This document shows, piece by piece, positions 26,362 to 35,444 of a DNA stretch of 64,000 bases. Every line of letters begins with the position of its first letter. Position 1 is the stretch's first letter. The DNA comes from Sphingomonas sp. HMP6 (GTDB taxonomy: Bacteria > Pseudomonadota > Alphaproteobacteria > Sphingomonadales > Sphingomonadaceae): contig NZ_AP022672.1 in the NCBI RefSeq assembly GCF_013374095.1, positions 2,497,501-2,561,500 of the forward strand, given 5' to 3'. The translations under genes were made by a program, and so were the position numbers. The notes under the pieces are model-generated. The model ran no database searches. It saw only the letters and a program-made list of their open reading frames with translations, and was not told the DNA's origin.

Positions 26362-27830
26362 ACTGGGCGATGCGCCGGATGCAGCCAGGCGGTTTCGCCT
26401 GGCTCGCCTTACATGAATTGCGGCTGGCGACGCGATCGAGCCGTCGCGCGGGGCGACGTGGCCTGATCGGACGGCTCGGCGGCGCGGGCGCGGCGCAAGT
26501 GATCGGCGTGCTGCTCGCGCTGGCATGGCTGCTGATCGGCTGCGCGATCGGCTGGGCGTTGCGCGGTACGCCGATCCCGATCCTGCCCGAAATGCGGGTC
26601 GCCGCGCTCGGCATCAGCATCGTCGCGCTGACCTTCATGACCGCGCAAGCGATGATCGGCAGTCAGCGCACGCTGTATGAGAATGGCGATCTAGCGCTTC
26701 TGTTCTCCGCGCCGATTCCCGAGCGGACGGTCTTGCTGGCGAAACTGCTCGGCATCGCGGGGACGATCGCGCTCACCTATACGGTGCTGCTGCTGCCGAT
26801 CATCGTGCCGGTCGCGATCCTCGGGCATCCACGGCTGTTCGGGCTGGTCGCGTTGCTGGCGGCGCTCGCGCTGGCGGCGGCGGCAATGGGGCTGGCGCTG
26901 ACGCTGACCATCGCGACGCTGGTCGGGCCACGCGCGGCGCGCACCGTTGGGCAGATCATGGCGGCGCTGGTCGGCGGTGCCTTGTTCCTGGGCTCGCAAT
27001 TGCTGTCGCATGCCGATCGCAAGGGCGGCGCGACGATGGAAGTGTTCGAGCGGCTGCGCGAGAATGGGCTTGGTGTCGACGGCGTTACCGGCCTGCCGGG
27101 GCGCGCCGCGTTCGGCGATCCCCTGTCGATTGTAATCCTGCTCGGCGGTGCGCTGGCGCTGTTCGTCGGTGTCGGGGCAACGCTGCAGCGGCTGTTCCTG
27201 TCGGGCTATCAGGATGGCGGCGTTCGCCTGTCGCGCGCCAAACCGACCGGCCGCGCGAGCGGGCGGCTGTTCCATGCCGGGCTGACCCGATCGGTCTTCG
27301 CGAAGGAATGGCGGCTGCTGGCGCGCGATCCGGCGCTGGCGTTTCAGATCGTGCTGCGGCTGGTGTATATGGCGCCGCTGCTGTTCGTGGCGTTCGGGCG
27401 CGGCAATACGCCGATCCCGGCGGTGCTCGCCTTCGGCAGCGTGCTGATCGCGAGCCAGCTCGTCGGCAGTTTCGCGTGGCTGGCGGTGTCGGCGGAGGAT
27501 TCGCCCGACCTGCTCGCGGTCGCGCCAGTGGCGAAGTCGGAGATCGATTTCGCCAAGCTGCTTGCTGCCTTCGCGATGGCGGCGCCGTTCGCGGTGCTGC
27601 TGCCGATCGCGATCGCGCTGCAAACGCCGGTAGGCGCCATCGTCACGCTGATCATGACAAGCCTGGGCGGTGCGGCAGCAGGATTCGTCGAGCTGAAGCT
27701 CGGCAAGCCGGGTCAGCGCAGCACCTTCGCCCGCCGCCGCTCGGGCGGTGTGGTCGCGGGTATCCTGTCGCTGCTGATCGCTATGGTGTTCGGTGGCGGC
27801 GCGGCGCTGGCGGTTTATCTGGTCGGCTGA
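26358..27830 (+). CDS. ABC-2 type exporter membrane protein, long form
   Basis: 490 residues with about 12 predicted helices in two bundles separated by a cytoplasmic stretch near residues 275-320. It resembles the large ABC-2 permeases in which one chain provides both halves. The first 25 residues include LHELRLATRSSRRAGRRG, a basic cytoplasmic start. It forms one transporter with the ATPase encoded directly upstream; the substrate is not known. Its last 16 nt overlap the convergent lipoprotein gene. The upstream extension of this frame is a shadow. Confidence 0.88.
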   Translation: MNWAMRRMQPGGFAWLALHELRLATRSSRRAGRRGLIGRLGGAGAAQVIGVLLALAWLLIGCAIGWALRGTPIPILPEMRVAALGISIVALTFMTAQAMIGSQRTLYENGDLALLFSAPIPERTVLLAKLLGIAGTIALTYTVLLLPIIVPVAILGHPRLFGLVALLAALALAAAAMGLALTLTIATLVGPRAARTVGQIMAALVGGALFLGSQLLSHADRKGGATMEVFERLRENGLGVDGVTGLPGRAAFGDPLSIVILLGGALALFVGVGATLQRLFLSGYQDGGVRLSRAKPTGRASGRLFHAGLTRSVFAKEWRLLARDPALAFQIVLRLVYMAPLLFVAFGRGNTPIPAVLAFGSVLIASQLVGSFAWLAVSAEDSPDLLAVAPVAKSEIDFAKLLAAFAMAAPFAVLLPIAIALQTPVGAIVTLIMTSLGGAAAGFVELKLGKPGQRSTFARRRSGGVVAGILSLLIAMVFGGGAALAVYLVG

Positions 27831-28573
27831 GCCGAGGCGAGCACGCGCGTCGGCACCGAGGCGCGCACCTCTTGGCCCCGCGGATCGGGGAGCGACGAGA
27901 CGTTGTACAGTTCGATCCGCGTGGATGCGACCGGGGCCGGCGATGCCACCGCCGCGATCGTCTGCGGGGAACGCCAGGCGTCATAGCGCCGGTAGAAATC
28001 GGTGAAGGCCTGGTCGAGCTGCGGCAGCCGTTCGGCGGCGAAGGCGGCAAAGGCCGTGGGTGCGACGGCCTCACTATCCGCCAGCGTGCGCGTTGCGGTG
28101 GCGCAGAACGCCTCGCGGGCAAAACTTTGCGAGAAGAAATTGTAGAGCGAGGTCATCGCATTGTCATAGCTTGCCCGCCACGCGGCGCCCCCGCCCGCGC
28201 GATATTCCGCCGCCACCGCGCTTTCGGCATCGCGCAGCACGTCGCGCTGACGCGCCAGCACGGCGTTATAGCGGGCGACCAACGCCGCATCGTCCGGACC
28301 GCGACACGCGAGTGCCGCCACGTTCAGGCCAGCGCGAAAATGCCAAACGGCCGCCGCCGGGCTCAGCGTGCGGTTTGGGGTGACATAGGCGCCATCGGCC
28401 CCGCGCGCGGCAATCGGCATCCCGGCATAGGCCCCCGCCGGCATCGTCGGCGCGACCGCGACGGGAAGCGGCACGGGGACGATCGCAAGCGGCACGGGGC
28501 GGCTGGCGCATCCCCCGACAATCGCTACACCGAACAGCAACGGCAGGATGGCCTTGAACCGATACGACCGCAT
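27815..28573 (-). CDS. Alanine-rich lipoprotein of unknown function
   Basis: 252 residues. The N-terminus is a lipoprotein signal with lipobox VGGC (about residue 22). The rest is helical and alanine-rich, without a domain I recognise; RGPDDAALVARYNAVLARQRDV and the later FAAERLPQLDQAFTDFYRR segments suggest a helical bundle. Its stop lies inside the 3' end of the ABC permease gene (16 nt convergent overlap). A short hairpin (CTCCAGC/GCTGGAG) lies in its leader, close to the ribosome-binding site. Confidence 0.7.
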   Translation of the reverse strand: MRSYRFKAILPLLFGVAIVGGCASRPVPLAIVPVPLPVAVAPTMPAGAYAGMPIAARGADGAYVTPNRTLSPAAAVWHFRAGLNVAALACRGPDDAALVARYNAVLARQRDVLRDAESAVAAEYRAGGGAAWRASYDNAMTSLYNFFSQSFAREAFCATATRTLADSEAVAPTAFAAFAAERLPQLDQAFTDFYRRYDAWRSPQTIAAVASPAPVASTRIELYNVSSLPDPRGQEVRASVPTRVLASAQPTR

Positions 28574-28641
28574 GGGGAATCTCCAGCACTTCGGAAGCTG
28601 GAGCTATCGCAGGTAAAGGTTAACGCCGCTTTAGGGAGAGG

Positions 28642-29673
28642 TTAAGCCGCGCGCTGCCCCAGCGCCGTCGCCGCTTCTTCCATCAGCGACGCGATGATCT
28701 CGGCAACAGGCTCTTCCTTCGTGACCATCCCGACCGACTGCCCCGCCATCAGCGAGCCATGCTCGACATCGCCGTCGATCACCGCGCGGCGCAGCGCGCC
28801 CGCCCAATAATGCTCGATCTGCAATTGCGCCTCGGCCATCGCGACCTTGCCCTCGTCGAGCAATTGCGCGACTTCGCGCTGCTTGGCGGTGAACAGGTCG
28901 CCGCCGGCATTCTTCAGCGCGCGCACCGGGATAACGGGGAGGCGCGGGTCGATCTGCACGCTCGCCACCGCATCGCGCGCCGAGGCACGCAGGAACGCCT
29001 TCTTGAAATTGGCGTGCGCGATGCTCTCGGTCGCGCAGACGAAGCGCGTGCCGAGCTGGACGCCCGCCGCGCCCATGTCGAGATACGCCGCGATCGCTTC
29101 ACCACGCCCGATGCCGCCGGCGACGAACACGGGAACCTGATCGGCGACTTCGGGCAGAATTTCCTGTGCGAGCACCGAGGTCGACACCGGGCCGATATGC
29201 CCGCCCGCTTCCATGCCCTCGACGACGAGCGCGTCGACGCCGGAACGGATCAGCTTTTTGGCGAGGCTCAAGGCGGGGGCGAAGCAGACGACCTTTGCGC
29301 CGCTCGCCTTGATCGCATCGAGCGCACCCGTCGGCGGCAGCCCGCCCGCGAGCACGACGTGCGTCACCTGATGCTTCGCGCACACCGCGATCAGATCGAA
29401 CAGGCCGGGGTGCATCGTGATCAGGTTCACGCCGAACGGCTTGTCGGTCATCGTCTTGGTCGCGGCGATCTCGGCATCGAGCAGTTCGGGCGTCATCGCG
29501 CCGCACGCGATCAAGCCGAAGCCGCCCGCGTTCGAGATGGCGGAAACGAGATGCCGCTCGCTCACCCACGACATCGCGCCGCAGATGATCGCGGTCTCGC
29601 TGCCGAGAAAAGCGGTGCCGCGCGCCATGCGGGCGGTTAGGCGCGCCGCGCCGATCGAGGATGTTTGTGTCAT
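28642..29673 (-). CDS. Nitronate monooxygenase / 2-nitropropane dioxygenase family flavoprotein
   Basis: A 343-residue FMN-dependent TIM-barrel protein. Diagnostic blocks are ISNAGGFGLIACGAM near the N-terminus, VEGMEAGGHIGP in the middle, FVAGGIGRGEAIAAYLDMGAAGVQLGTRFV, and the late NAGGDLFTAKQREVA. The family includes nitronate monooxygenases that detoxify nitroalkane-derived acids and FabK-type enoyl-ACP reductases; sequence alone does not separate these safely. It is probably monocistronic, divergent from yjbQ with 45 nt between. Confidence 0.9.
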   Translation of the reverse strand: MTQTSSIGAARLTARMARGTAFLGSETAIICGAMSWVSERHLVSAISNAGGFGLIACGAMTPELLDAEIAATKTMTDKPFGVNLITMHPGLFDLIAVCAKHQVTHVVLAGGLPPTGALDAIKASGAKVVCFAPALSLAKKLIRSGVDALVVEGMEAGGHIGPVSTSVLAQEILPEVADQVPVFVAGGIGRGEAIAAYLDMGAAGVQLGTRFVCATESIAHANFKKAFLRASARDAVASVQIDPRLPVIPVRALKNAGGDLFTAKQREVAQLLDEGKVAMAEAQLQIEHYWAGALRRAVIDGDVEHGSLMAGQSVGMVTKEEPVAEIIASLMEEAATALGQRAA

Positions 29674-29718
29674 CGTCGGGGCCTAGCGCCGCGCGGGGCA
29701 TTGGGGCAAGCCCATGTC

Positions 29719-30135
29719 ATGCGGCAGGACATTGGCCAACTCGACATCCGCACGCCCGGCCAGGGGCTGCACGAGATTACGCGTGACGTTTGCGACTGGG
29801 TTGCCGGGACCGGCATCGCCACCGGGCTGCTGACGCTGTTCGTGCGCCACACGTCGTGCTCGTTACTGATCCAGGAAAATGCCGCCCCCGCCGCGCGCCG
29901 CGATCTCGAGCGGTGGTTCGCGGGGCTAGCCCCCGAGTCGCACGGCTATGAGCATGATGACGAAGGCCCCGACGACATGCCCGCCCACCTCCGCGCCGCG
30001 ATCACCGCGACGAGCCTGTCGATTCCGGTCGCGGACGGACGGCCGGTTTTGGGGACGTGGCAGGGCATCTATCTGTTCGAACACCGCCGCGCCGCGCACC
30101 GGCGAACGGTGGCGGTGCATGTTATGGGGGAGTAG
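29719..30135 (+). CDS. YjbQ/UPF0047 family protein
   Basis: 138 residues, a single UPF0047 domain: LTLFVRHTSCSLLIQENA, ESHGYEHDDEGPDDMPAHLRAAI and LGTWQGIYLFEHR are the family blocks. Members rescue thiamine-phosphate synthase mutants as a side activity, but the true role is unclear. The start is the ATG at 29719; the frame runs open upstream but that part is intergenic. Confidence 0.92.
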   Translation: MRQDIGQLDIRTPGQGLHEITRDVCDWVAGTGIATGLLTLFVRHTSCSLLIQENAAPAARRDLERWFAGLAPESHGYEHDDEGPDDMPAHLRAAITATSLSIPVADGRPVLGTWQGIYLFEHRRAAHRRTVAVHVMGE

Positions 30136-30229
30136 GGTAATAAGAATGACGCGGTTCGACAGATTTCGTTGCCGCGCGCGCAAAATCAGCTAGTGAAATG
30201 TCGGCACATTAATAGTCCGGGGGGGCACC

Positions 30230-30850
30230 ATGATCAGACCAATGTTCATCGCGTTATTAGCGTCAGCCAGTCTGTTTTGCGCTGCTCCCGCCGTTGCCGA
30301 GCCATGCGAAATGCACGTATGGCCGACAAGCGATCTGAATGGCGCGACTATGGGCAGTTGGGCACCGGGTGCCATTCCGGCACTCATGGCCGGCAAGACG
30401 GACAAGCAGATAGCGGTATTAGAAGCGCTTTTAAGTCCAACCCAGCAGGTCGAACAGTTCAAAAAGCTCGATCTTCGCGCAACCTTCGGGCTTGGTGCTG
30501 ATACCGAGATTATTTTTCATGATCCCATCGACGCCGGCTGGAATTCGAGGACACGTAACACAACGTCCGGCGCGACCTGTTATTACGAGTTTCGTGTCGG
30601 CCAGATCATTTTTAACCGACACCCTCTGTATGGCAAAGACATACTCGCATTCTTCACATTTCGTCAGTTCAAGGATGGAGCGACGGTCGGAATGGAGTCG
30701 AGCGACAGGGTCAGGACCAAAATGCCGACCTTCCCACAAAAGGTTCAGAGCGATCCGACAAGCGTAACTGCCGCCGCTGGGTTGATCAGTGAAGCGTTCG
30801 AAACCGACATCACCATTTTTGCAAATCGCATTAAAAAGCGGCTAAGATAA
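30230..30850 (+). CDS. Secreted protein of unknown function, AT-richer than neighbours
   Basis: 206 residues with a clear signal peptide (about 1-23, ending AVAEP). Mature features include two early cysteine positions, a central DTEIIFHDPIDAGWNSRTRN segment and a Cys-Tyr-Tyr motif (ATCYYEFRVG), ending in a basic tail. I recognise no family. The gene and its leader have visibly more A/T and different third-position use than the genes around it, and it stands between yjbQ and lysC without operon partners. This suggests recent acquisition, not proven. Confidence 0.65.
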   Translation: MIRPMFIALLASASLFCAAPAVAEPCEMHVWPTSDLNGATMGSWAPGAIPALMAGKTDKQIAVLEALLSPTQQVEQFKKLDLRATFGLGADTEIIFHDPIDAGWNSRTRNTTSGATCYYEFRVGQIIFNRHPLYGKDILAFFTFRQFKDGATVGMESSDRVRTKMPTFPQKVQSDPTSVTAAAGLISEAFETDITIFANRIKKRLR

Positions 30851-30903
30851 AATATCTAAATCGAGGTGGTTGACGAACTTTCTGCTTCACCCACACACCC
30901 CCC

Positions 30904-32166
30904 TCAACCCGCGACATCCTCCGCGTCCAGCCCGTACGCCGTATGTAGCACGCGCACCGCGAGTTCGGTGTAATCCTCTTCGATCAGCACGCTGACCTTA
31001 ATCTCGGATGTAGAGATCGCCTGGATGTTGATGCCGCGTTCGCCGAGCGTCGTGAACATCGTGCTGGCGACACCGGCATGGCTGCGCATGCCGACGCCGA
31101 CCACCGAGATCTTCGCGACGCGCGTGTCGTGGACCAGCGTTTCGTAGCCGATCTTCTCGCGCGACTGTGTCAGCACCTCGATCGAGCGCGCCAGATCGGC
31201 GGCGGGTACGGTGAAGGTCACATCGGTCGACCCCGCCGCATGCGCGATGTTCTGGATGATCATGTCGACGTTGATGTTGGCCGTGGCCAGCGGCGCGAAG
31301 ATCGCGGCGACCGCGCCGGGCTTGTCGGGCACGGCGATCAGCGTGATCTTCGCCTCATTCTTGTCATGCGCGATGCCGGTGATGAGCTGTCGTTCCATAT
31401 CGCCTAATTCCTCTTCGCTCACGATCATCGTTCCCGGCAGCGTATCCGCCATCGGTGCGTCCTCGCCGGTAAAGGACGACAGCACTTGCACGCGCACGCC
31501 TTCCTTCATCGCCAGTCCGACCGAGCGCGTCTGCAACACCTTTGCCCCGACCGAGGCCAGTTCGAGCATTTCCTCGTACGTGACTTTCTTCAACTTCCGC
31601 GCGCGCGGCACGATGCGCGGGTCGGTGGTATAGACGCCGTCGACATCGGTGTAGATGTCGCAGCGATCGGCCTTCATTGCCGCCGCGATCGCCACCGCCG
31701 ACGTATCGGAGCCGCCACGGCCGAGCGTACTGACCCGGTCGTCGCCATCGACGCCCTGAAAACCGGGAATGACCGCGACTTCGCCCGCCGCGAGGCTCGC
31801 GTCGAGCGCGGTCGTGTCGATATGCTCGATCCGGGCAGAGGCATGCGCGTCGGTCGTCTCGATCGGCAATTGCCAGCCGAGCCAGCTCCGCGCCGGCACG
31901 CCCGCCGCCTGCAAGGCGATGGCGAGCAAGCCGCTGGTGATTTGCTCGCCGGCCGAGACGACAACGTCATATTCTTTGGGGTCGTAGAGCGACGACGCCT
32001 CGCGGCAGAAGCCGACCAGGCGATCGGTCTCGCCCGCCATCGCCGAGACGACCACCGCGACCTGATTGCCCGCCGCCACCTCACGCTTCACCCGCGCCGC
32101 GACCGAGCGGATCCGCTCGATCCCCGCCATCGAGGTGCCGCCGAACTTCATTACGATACGCGCCAT
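30904..32166 (-). CDS. lysC: Aspartate kinase
   Basis: A 420-residue enzyme that phosphorylates aspartate, the first step toward lysine, threonine, methionine and diaminopimelate. The N-terminus has the family start MARIVMKFGGTSMAG; GRGGSDTSAVAIAAAM and DVDGVYTTDPRIV follow, and two ACT domains (about 265-420) provide feedback control. The start is the ATG at 32166; an open frame upstream reads into ubiG's leader on the other strand. It is divergent from ubiG with 62 nt between. thrC at 39794-41194 is in the same pathway but far away. Confidence 0.96.
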   Translation of the reverse strand: MARIVMKFGGTSMAGIERIRSVAARVKREVAAGNQVAVVVSAMAGETDRLVGFCREASSLYDPKEYDVVVSAGEQITSGLLAIALQAAGVPARSWLGWQLPIETTDAHASARIEHIDTTALDASLAAGEVAVIPGFQGVDGDDRVSTLGRGGSDTSAVAIAAAMKADRCDIYTDVDGVYTTDPRIVPRARKLKKVTYEEMLELASVGAKVLQTRSVGLAMKEGVRVQVLSSFTGEDAPMADTLPGTMIVSEEELGDMERQLITGIAHDKNEAKITLIAVPDKPGAVAAIFAPLATANINVDMIIQNIAHAAGSTDVTFTVPAADLARSIEVLTQSREKIGYETLVHDTRVAKISVVGVGMRSHAGVASTMFTTLGERGINIQAISTSEIKVSVLIEEDYTELAVRVLHTAYGLDAEDVAG

Positions 32167-32228
32167 CGGGTGCCAGAAATCCTTGCGAGGGCCTTGGGGT
32201 CTTGGGGCGGTCCTGATAGAAAGCAGGC

Positions 32229-32969
32229 ATGGATAGCGCAACCGTAACAAAAGCAACCACAATCGATGCGGGCGAAGCCGCGCATTTCGGCGCGATGGCT
32301 GCGGAGTGGTGGGATCCCAAGGGCTCCTCGGCGATGCTCCACCGACTCAACCCGGTGCGGCTGCGCTATCTGCGCGAGCGGATCGACGCGCACTGGCATG
32401 GCGACGAAGCGAGCTTCACCCCGCTCGAAGGCAAGCGCGCGCTCGATGTCGGGTGCGGTGCCGGGCTGCTGTGCGAGCCGCTCGCACGGCTGGGCGCGGC
32501 GGTCACCGGTCTGGATGCGGCGGCGGAGAATATCGCGGTGGCGCAGGCCCATGCGGCGCAGTCGGGGCTGGCGATCGACTATCGCACCGGCAGCGTCGAA
32601 GGGCTGTGCGACGCGACATTCGATCTCGTCACCAGCATGGAAGTGATCGAGCATGTCACCGATCCTGCCGCGTTCATTGCCGGGCTGGCGGGTGCGCTGG
32701 CCAAGGACGGGTTGCTGGTGCTCTCGACACCCAACCGGACCGCGCTCTCGCGCCTCGCGCTGATCACCGTGGGCGAGGGGATGGGCCAGATCCCGCGCGG
32801 GACGCATGACTGGAACAAGTTCCTGACGCCCGATGCGCTGACCGACTTGGTCGAAGCCGCAGGATTGCGCGTGATCGATGTGCGGGGCCTGAGCTTTTCG
32901 GTCGCGAAGGGTTTCGTGCTGAGCGACGATACCAAGCTCGATTATTTCGTGACCGCGGTGCGGGGTTAG
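32229..32969 (+). CDS. ubiG: 3-demethylubiquinol / 2-polyprenyl-6-hydroxyphenol O-methyltransferase
   Basis: A 246-residue SAM-dependent methyltransferase performing both O-methylations of ubiquinone synthesis. It has the SAM motif LDVGCGAGLLCEPLARLGA, AHFGAMAAEWWDPKGSSAMLH near the N-terminus and the late GTHDWNKFLTPDAL, all typical of UbiG. It stands alone, divergent from lysC. A small hairpin with a T run follows the stop. Confidence 0.96.
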   Translation: MDSATVTKATTIDAGEAAHFGAMAAEWWDPKGSSAMLHRLNPVRLRYLRERIDAHWHGDEASFTPLEGKRALDVGCGAGLLCEPLARLGAAVTGLDAAAENIAVAQAHAAQSGLAIDYRTGSVEGLCDATFDLVTSMEVIEHVTDPAAFIAGLAGALAKDGLLVLSTPNRTALSRLALITVGEGMGQIPRGTHDWNKFLTPDALTDLVEAAGLRVIDVRGLSFSVAKGFVLSDDTKLDYFVTAVRG

Positions 32970-32986
32970 CGCACCCCTGTTTTTTT
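32962..32986 (+). terminator. Intrinsic terminator after ubiG
   Basis: A 5-bp G/C stem (GGGGT/ACCCC) with a six-base loop, starting in the last ubiG codon, is followed by TG and seven T. Compact but well formed. Confidence 0.65.
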
Positions 32987-33098
32987 CTCCGTCACCCCGG
33001 CCTTGTGCCGGGGTCCACCGCGCGGCGCGGGCCGGACTGATATGAGGGTTCCTCCCAAGCCACCTGGTGGACCCCGGCACAAGGCCGGGGTGACGGAG
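32987..33098. repeat. Perfect 33-bp inverted repeat pair
   Basis: Arms 32987-33019 and 33066-33098 are exact reverse complements over 33 nt, separated by 46 nt. Each arm holds its own smaller palindrome (CCCCGGCCTTGTGCCGGGG). The pair fills the space between the convergent ubiG and osmoprotectant permease genes. The arms look like two head-to-head copies of one palindromic repeat, a type common in sphingomonad genomes. Confidence 0.85.
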
Positions 33099-33120
33099 GG
33101 TAGACTCTCCGGTTTCGCTC

Positions 33121-34659
33121 TCAGAACCCCACCTGCTTCTCCAGCCATCGCGCGGCCGCGTCGGGCGAATCCTTGTTATCGTCGCGGTCCACCCGGTAAT
33201 TCGCCGCGCGCATCGCATCAACCGGTATGCGCCCGACCAGCCGCTGCAGCGCGGCGATCAGCTTCGCGTCCTTCGCCCGCCCCGGCGCGACCATCAGGAT
33301 CGCGTCATAGCCCGGGATCGCGCCGCGCGGGTCGCTGAGCACGGTCAAATGCTGCGCCGCAATCCGCCCATCCGACGAGAAAGCCGAGATCACATCGGCC
33401 TGCCCGCTTTCCAGCGCGCGGTACATGAAGGTCGGGTTGTACGCATTCGCGGCGGCGAAGTTCAGCGGATAGGCGCGCTTGATCGCCGCCCATTCGGGGC
33501 GTTCGAGGAATTCCAGGTCGGAGCCCAATTTCAATCGCGGTGCCGCCGAGACCAGATCGTCGAGCGAAGCGATCCCCTTCGCCTTGGCGTCATCCCCCCG
33601 CATCGCAAAGGCATAGGCGTTCTCGAACCCCAGCGCGCCGAGCAACCGCACGCCCGAGGTCTTCTGCGTCCACGCCCCGATCGCCGCCACCATCGCGGGC
33701 CGCGCCGGGATGTCGCTGCGCTTCATCTCGTTGGTCCAGATCGTCCCCGAATAATCGACATAAACGTCGATCGCGCCTGATTTGAGCGCGCCGAACACCA
33801 CCGCCGACCCCAGCCCCTCACGATATTGGACGTGATAGCCCGCACGCTCGAGCCGATGCCCGATCAGCCGCGCGAGGATATATTGCTCGCCAAAGCCCTT
33901 CGCGCCGACGGTAATCGTCTCGTCCGAACGCGGCAGCGCGGGGGCCAGCGCGACGAGCACGCCGACGAGCAGCACCCCCGCCGCGACGAACGCACGCACC
34001 CGCTTGCGCGCGGCGATGCCGTGCTCGATCACGCCGAGCAACGCATCGACCGCCAGCGCAAGCGCCGCCGCGCTGAGGCACCCGGCCAGCACCAGCGCCC
34101 AATTCTGCGTCTGCAGCCCGGCGAAGATCATGTCGCCAAGGCTCGGCTGGCCGACGGTCGTGGAGAGCGTCGCCGCGCCGATCGTCCACACCGCAGCCGT
34201 GCGGATGCCCGCCATCAGCACGGGCGCGACCAGCGGCGCCTCGACCAGGCGGAGCTTCTGCCACGCAGTCATGCCGACCCCGTCCGCCGCCTCGATGATC
34301 GCGGGATCGAGCCCGGTGAGGCCAGTCACGCCGTTGCGCAGGATCGGCAGCAGCGCATAGAGCGTCAGCGCGAGCAGCGAGGGCAGGAACCCAAGCGCCG
34401 GAATGCCGCCGCCCACCATCCCCGACAGAAACAGCAGCAGCGGATAGAATAGCGCGAGCAACGCAAGGCTCGGGATCGTCTGCACGAGGCTTGCAAAGCC
34501 AAGCGCAACGCGCGCTACCGCCGGCCGCCGCGCCGACCAGATCGCCAGCGGGAGGCTGATCACCAGCCCCAGAATCAACGCCGACGCCGCCAGCAACAGA
34601 TGCGCCGCAAGCAGATCCGGCACGCGCGTCATCGCTTCGAGGAACGGACTATCCCTCAT
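33121..34659 (-). CDS. Osmoprotectant ABC transporter, fused permease and substrate-binding protein
   Basis: 512 residues in two parts. Residues 1-215 are a ProW/OpuCB-type permease with five to six helices and the EAADGVGMTAWQKLRLVEAPL coupling loop. Residues about 245-510 are an OpuCC/ProX-type binding domain (ETITVGAKGFGEQYILARLIG, VYVDYSGTIW), exported as part of the membrane chain. Such systems import glycine betaine, choline or related solutes. The ATP-binding subunit gene lies directly upstream; its stop overlaps this ATG by 4 nt. Confidence 0.92.
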   Translation of the reverse strand: MRDSPFLEAMTRVPDLLAAHLLLAASALILGLVISLPLAIWSARRPAVARVALGFASLVQTIPSLALLALFYPLLLFLSGMVGGGIPALGFLPSLLALTLYALLPILRNGVTGLTGLDPAIIEAADGVGMTAWQKLRLVEAPLVAPVLMAGIRTAAVWTIGAATLSTTVGQPSLGDMIFAGLQTQNWALVLAGCLSAAALALAVDALLGVIEHGIAARKRVRAFVAAGVLLVGVLVALAPALPRSDETITVGAKGFGEQYILARLIGHRLERAGYHVQYREGLGSAVVFGALKSGAIDVYVDYSGTIWTNEMKRSDIPARPAMVAAIGAWTQKTSGVRLLGALGFENAYAFAMRGDDAKAKGIASLDDLVSAAPRLKLGSDLEFLERPEWAAIKRAYPLNFAAANAYNPTFMYRALESGQADVISAFSSDGRIAAQHLTVLSDPRGAIPGYDAILMVAPGRAKDAKLIAALQRLVGRIPVDAMRAANYRVDRDDNKDSPDAAARWLEKQVGF

Positions 34660-35444
34660 GCTTCGAGCTCGCGCATCCGCCGCGCCTGATCGCGCGGCAC
34701 CGCGACAAGTGCATCGGCGACCGTTCCCCCCTGCCCCGCCAGCAATTCGCGCGGCGTCGCATCGGCAACAATCTGCCCGCGGTCCATCACCAGCACGCGG
34801 TCAGCGAGGATCAGCGCCTCGGCCATGTCGTGCGTTACCATGATGGTGGTGAGACGAAGCTGGTCGTGGAGCTTGCGGATCGCCGTGCCGAGTTGGTCGC
34901 GCGTCACCGGATCGAGCGCGCCGAACGGCTCGTCGAGAAGCAAAAGACCCGGCGCGGTGGCAAGCGCGCGGGCGACGCCGACGCGTTGCCGCTGGCCGCC
35001 CGACAGGGCGTCGGGCATCCGAGCTGCGAAATCCTGCGGCAGATCGACCAGATCGAGTAGTTCGGCCACGCGGGGTGCGCGATCCTTTTCGCCCGCCAGC
35101 CGCAGGCCGATCGCGATATTCTCGGCGACGGTCATGTGCGGGAACAGGCCGATATTCTGAAAGACATAGCCGATCCGGCGGCGCAGCGTGTGCGGGGCGG
35201 CAGCAGACACTGCCTCCTCGCCGATCCGCACCATGCCTTCGCTGGGCTCGATCAGGCGGTTAATCATCTTCAGCAGCGTAGATTTGCCCGAGCCGGACGA
35301 GCCGACCAACGCCACGAAACTGCCACCGGCAATCGCTACCGTCACGCCATCGACGGCAGCCGTGCCGGTTTTTGGGCCGCCACCATAGCGTTTCGTCGTA
35401 CCATCAAAGGCGACCGCCGGGCCAATATCGTGCGATTGTAGCAT
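34656..35444 (-). CDS. Osmoprotectant ABC transporter ATP-binding protein
   Basis: 262 residues: Walker A GSSGSGKSTLLK, signature LSGGQRQRVGVARAL, Walker B LLLLDEPFGALD, switch histidine in VTHDMAEA. It is close to OpuCA/ProV ATPases but without a CBS pair at the C-terminus. The start is taken as the ATG at 35444; the longer frame would need a TTG at 35474. It is divergent from the SDR gene, with 49 nt between. Confidence 0.91.
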   Translation of the reverse strand: MLQSHDIGPAVAFDGTTKRYGGGPKTGTAAVDGVTVAIAGGSFVALVGSSGSGKSTLLKMINRLIEPSEGMVRIGEEAVSAAAPHTLRRRIGYVFQNIGLFPHMTVAENIAIGLRLAGEKDRAPRVAELLDLVDLPQDFAARMPDALSGGQRQRVGVARALATAPGLLLLDEPFGALDPVTRDQLGTAIRKLHDQLRLTTIMVTHDMAEALILADRVLVMDRGQIVADATPRELLAGQGGTVADALVAVPRDQARRMRELEA

